Position numbers and translations under genes: made by a program
Part shown: piece by piece, positions 63,015 through 64,000 of the stretch
Position numbering within the stretch: the first letter of the stretch is position 1
Layout of the letters: each line of letters opens with the position of its first letter
The notes under the pieces: generated by a model
Told to the model about the DNA's origin: nothing
Databases searched by the model: none
The model's input: only the letters and a program-made list of their open reading frames with translations
Source: Roseovarius sp. EL26
GTDB taxonomy: Bacteria; Pseudomonadota; Alphaproteobacteria; Rhodobacterales; Rhodobacteraceae
Reading direction: 5' to 3'
DNA: 64,000 bases
NCBI RefSeq assembly: GCF_900327775.1
Contig: NZ_OUMZ01000007.1
Span: forward strand, 419,545-483,544

Positions 63015-64000
63015 ATGCGCTTGTCTGTCCTGCCTATTATCCTGAGCGGTTCGCTTGCCGGTTGCGCGCCTGGCGTCATTAGTGATGACGCGGAGGCGCT
63101 GGCCGTTTCTAGAGGCGCTTGTGGTGAAAATGGCGGTGCAGCTTGCGCTTTCAACAATAGCCCAGTTCAGTTGGATCGCTCTAAACCTTTGCAAATCCAG
63201 TCGAGGGTAAACACCTTTTACCGGGTTGCAGAACCGCTTCAGTTTGTCGATGGAGAAGGCGTAAGCTGGGTGGCTGACTCAGGGACAGTCACAGATGGGG
63301 CTTCGATCCCTGATATATTTGTTCCGATTGTCGGTTCCCCAACTACAAAGGAATTTGTCAACGCAGCGGCCATTCATGATGCGTATTGCGGGATTGGCAA
63401 TGAAAACGGGCAGAGGTTCCATAGCAATTCGTGGCAGCGTGTCCATGTGATGTTTTACAATGCGCTGCGTGCGGGTGGTACTTCGTCGATCAAGGCCAAA
63501 ATTATGTTTGCTGCAGTTTACCTTGGGGGGCCACGCTGGGGCGAGCCTTATCGGCGCCCAAGCGAGAATGCCAGCACGTCTGAAATGCAAGAAGTGATGG
63601 TTCTGGCCAAGGAATATATCGAAGTTAAGAACCCGAACCTTGATGATTTGATTTGGTGGCTGGATCGTGCTGAAGGCGGCTTTGCGACAGCAGCTGGATC
63701 TGGTGACCAAGGCGGTTCTGGCGGTCGCGGCGGCGATGGCGGTGGAGAGGGCGGCGACCGAGGTGGCCGTGGTTCATCATCATCTGGTGCGTCTTCTGCC
63801 AGTGGAGGTGGGGCATCTGGCGCTGGTTCGTCTGGTGGCGGCGATGGCTCGTCCGGTGGCGGTGATGGCTCGTCCGGTGGCGGCGATGGCTCGTCTGGTG
63901 GCGGCGATGGCTCGTCTGGTGGCGGCGATGGCTCGTCTGGTGGCGGCGATGGCTCGTCTGGTGGCGGCGATGGCTCGTCTGGTGGCGGCGATGGCTCGTC
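63015..64000 (+). CDS. DUF1353-like lipoprotein with Gly/Asp/Ser repeat tail (3' end outside window)
   Basis: The frame stays open from ATG 63015 to the window end (328 residues seen). The start has a lipoprotein signal with the lipobox LAGC at residues 14-17, so Cys17 would be lipidated. Residues ~60-180 carry TDGASIPDIFVPIVGSP and AAIHDAYCG, the DUF1353 pattern found in phage and bacterial cell-surface proteins. From about residue 230 the sequence is Gly/Ser/Asp-rich, and from 63834 it is a strict heptad GGGDGSS repeated about eight times. AGGTG precedes the ATG. The repeat may be a surface spacer. What follows outside is unknown. Confidence 0.8.
   Translation, partial: MRLSVLPIILSGSLAGCAPGVISDDAEALAVSRGACGENGGAACAFNNSPVQLDRSKPLQIQSRVNTFYRVAEPLQFVDGEGVSWVADSGTVTDGASIPDIFVPIVGSPTTKEFVNAAAIHDAYCGIGNENGQRFHSNSWQRVHVMFYNALRAGGTSSIKAKIMFAAVYLGGPRWGEPYRRPSENASTSEMQEVMVLAKEYIEVKNPNLDDLIWWLDRAEGGFATAAGSGDQGGSGGRGGDGGGEGGDRGGRGSSSSGASSASGGGASGAGSSGGGDGSSGGGDGSSGGGDGSSGGGDGSSGGGDGSSGGGDGSSGGGDGSSGGGDGS
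63834..64000 (+). repeat. 21-base in-frame tandem repeat
   Basis: The unit ggtggcggcgatggctcgtc plus c or t is repeated eight times, the last copy missing its final base at the window edge. Only third-position changes (c/t) separate copies, and the repeat probably continues outside. It encodes GGGDGSS. Such arrays change length by slippage or recombination. Confidence 0.95.

Noticed and set aside
63834..64000. A CRISPR-like or satellite repeat array
   Set aside because: Units are directly tandem with no spacers, lie in frame with the lipoprotein and encode GGGDGSS, so it is a coding repeat.

Overview
The window looks like ordinary chromosome from a marine-type alphaproteobacterium of the order Rhodobacterales (Roseobacter group). 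Three things support this: a SAM/SAH-type riboswitch directly in front of metK, a class described almost only from that order; an Irr-type Fur regulator divergent from fabA-fabB-fabI; and the miaB / phoH-ybeY-corC-lnt / metK neighbourhood. Species cannot be read from the sequence. I saw no rRNA, tRNA, CRISPR array, prophage or insertion sequence. There is no gene-free stretch longer than about 300 bases.

Layout. 1-2.4 kb: end of a cupin gene, a glutathione S-transferase divergent from a TetR regulator with two near-identical operator-like repeats between them, and an outer-membrane barrel. 2.4-9.5 kb: a CBS/CorC membrane protein, an aberrant metallophosphoesterase, a xerD-type recombinase behind a periplasmic protein and a 49-residue membrane protein, then aroK-aroB and a cold-shock gene. 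9.5-12.1 kb: a complete arsenic operon, arsR-acr3-arsC-arsH. 12.2-21.7 kb: tyrS; anmK with a maleate-isomerase-like gene and a Cys/Met-type PLP enzyme; tadA, rluB, a GlxA-type regulator, dtd, DUF2244, yqeY and carA. 21.7-30 kb: a large membrane glycosyltransferase with an MshEN-like front domain, a GntR regulator, a HAD nucleotidase, a UbiH-like monooxygenase, a class V aminotransferase, two tandem Lrp regulators and ilvC. 30-40 kb: EamA transporter, folB-folP, an orphan Tat-exported peptide-binding protein, ctaD, yebC, an SLC13/RCK transporter and a cytochrome c. 40-49 kb: small-molecule catabolism (enolase-superfamily enzyme, zinc alcohol dehydrogenase, an alpha/beta hydrolase lacking its serine, endonuclease-family protein, threonine dehydratase, hydrolase, haloacid dehalogenase), an FKBP isomerase and a quinone reductase. 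49-53.3 kb: metallophosphoesterase and irr, divergent from fabABI. 53.3-64 kb: small unknowns, miaB, an outer-membrane barrel, phoH-ybeY-corC-lnt, the riboswitch and metK, and a DUF1353-like lipoprotein whose Gly/Asp/Ser repeat tail runs off the window.

Most functional groups are translationally coupled by 1-4 base overlaps: aroK-aroB, the ars genes, anmK-racemase-PLP enzyme, folB-folP, the two Lrp genes, irr-phosphoesterase and dehalogenase-hydrolase-dehydratase. Several convergent pairs overlap in their coding ends, by 64 bases (phosphoesterase/xerD) and 60 bases (glycosyltransferase/GntR).

I did not find a clear new defence or mobile system. The most unusual items are protein-level: a metallophosphoesterase that has lost all ligands unique to one metal site, a dihydroneopterin aldolase fused to what looks like an amino-acid-kinase-like domain, an enol-lactonase-like protein without its nucleophile, an MshEN-glycosyltransferase fusion, and a lipoprotein with a 21-base tandem-repeat tail behind a structured leader.
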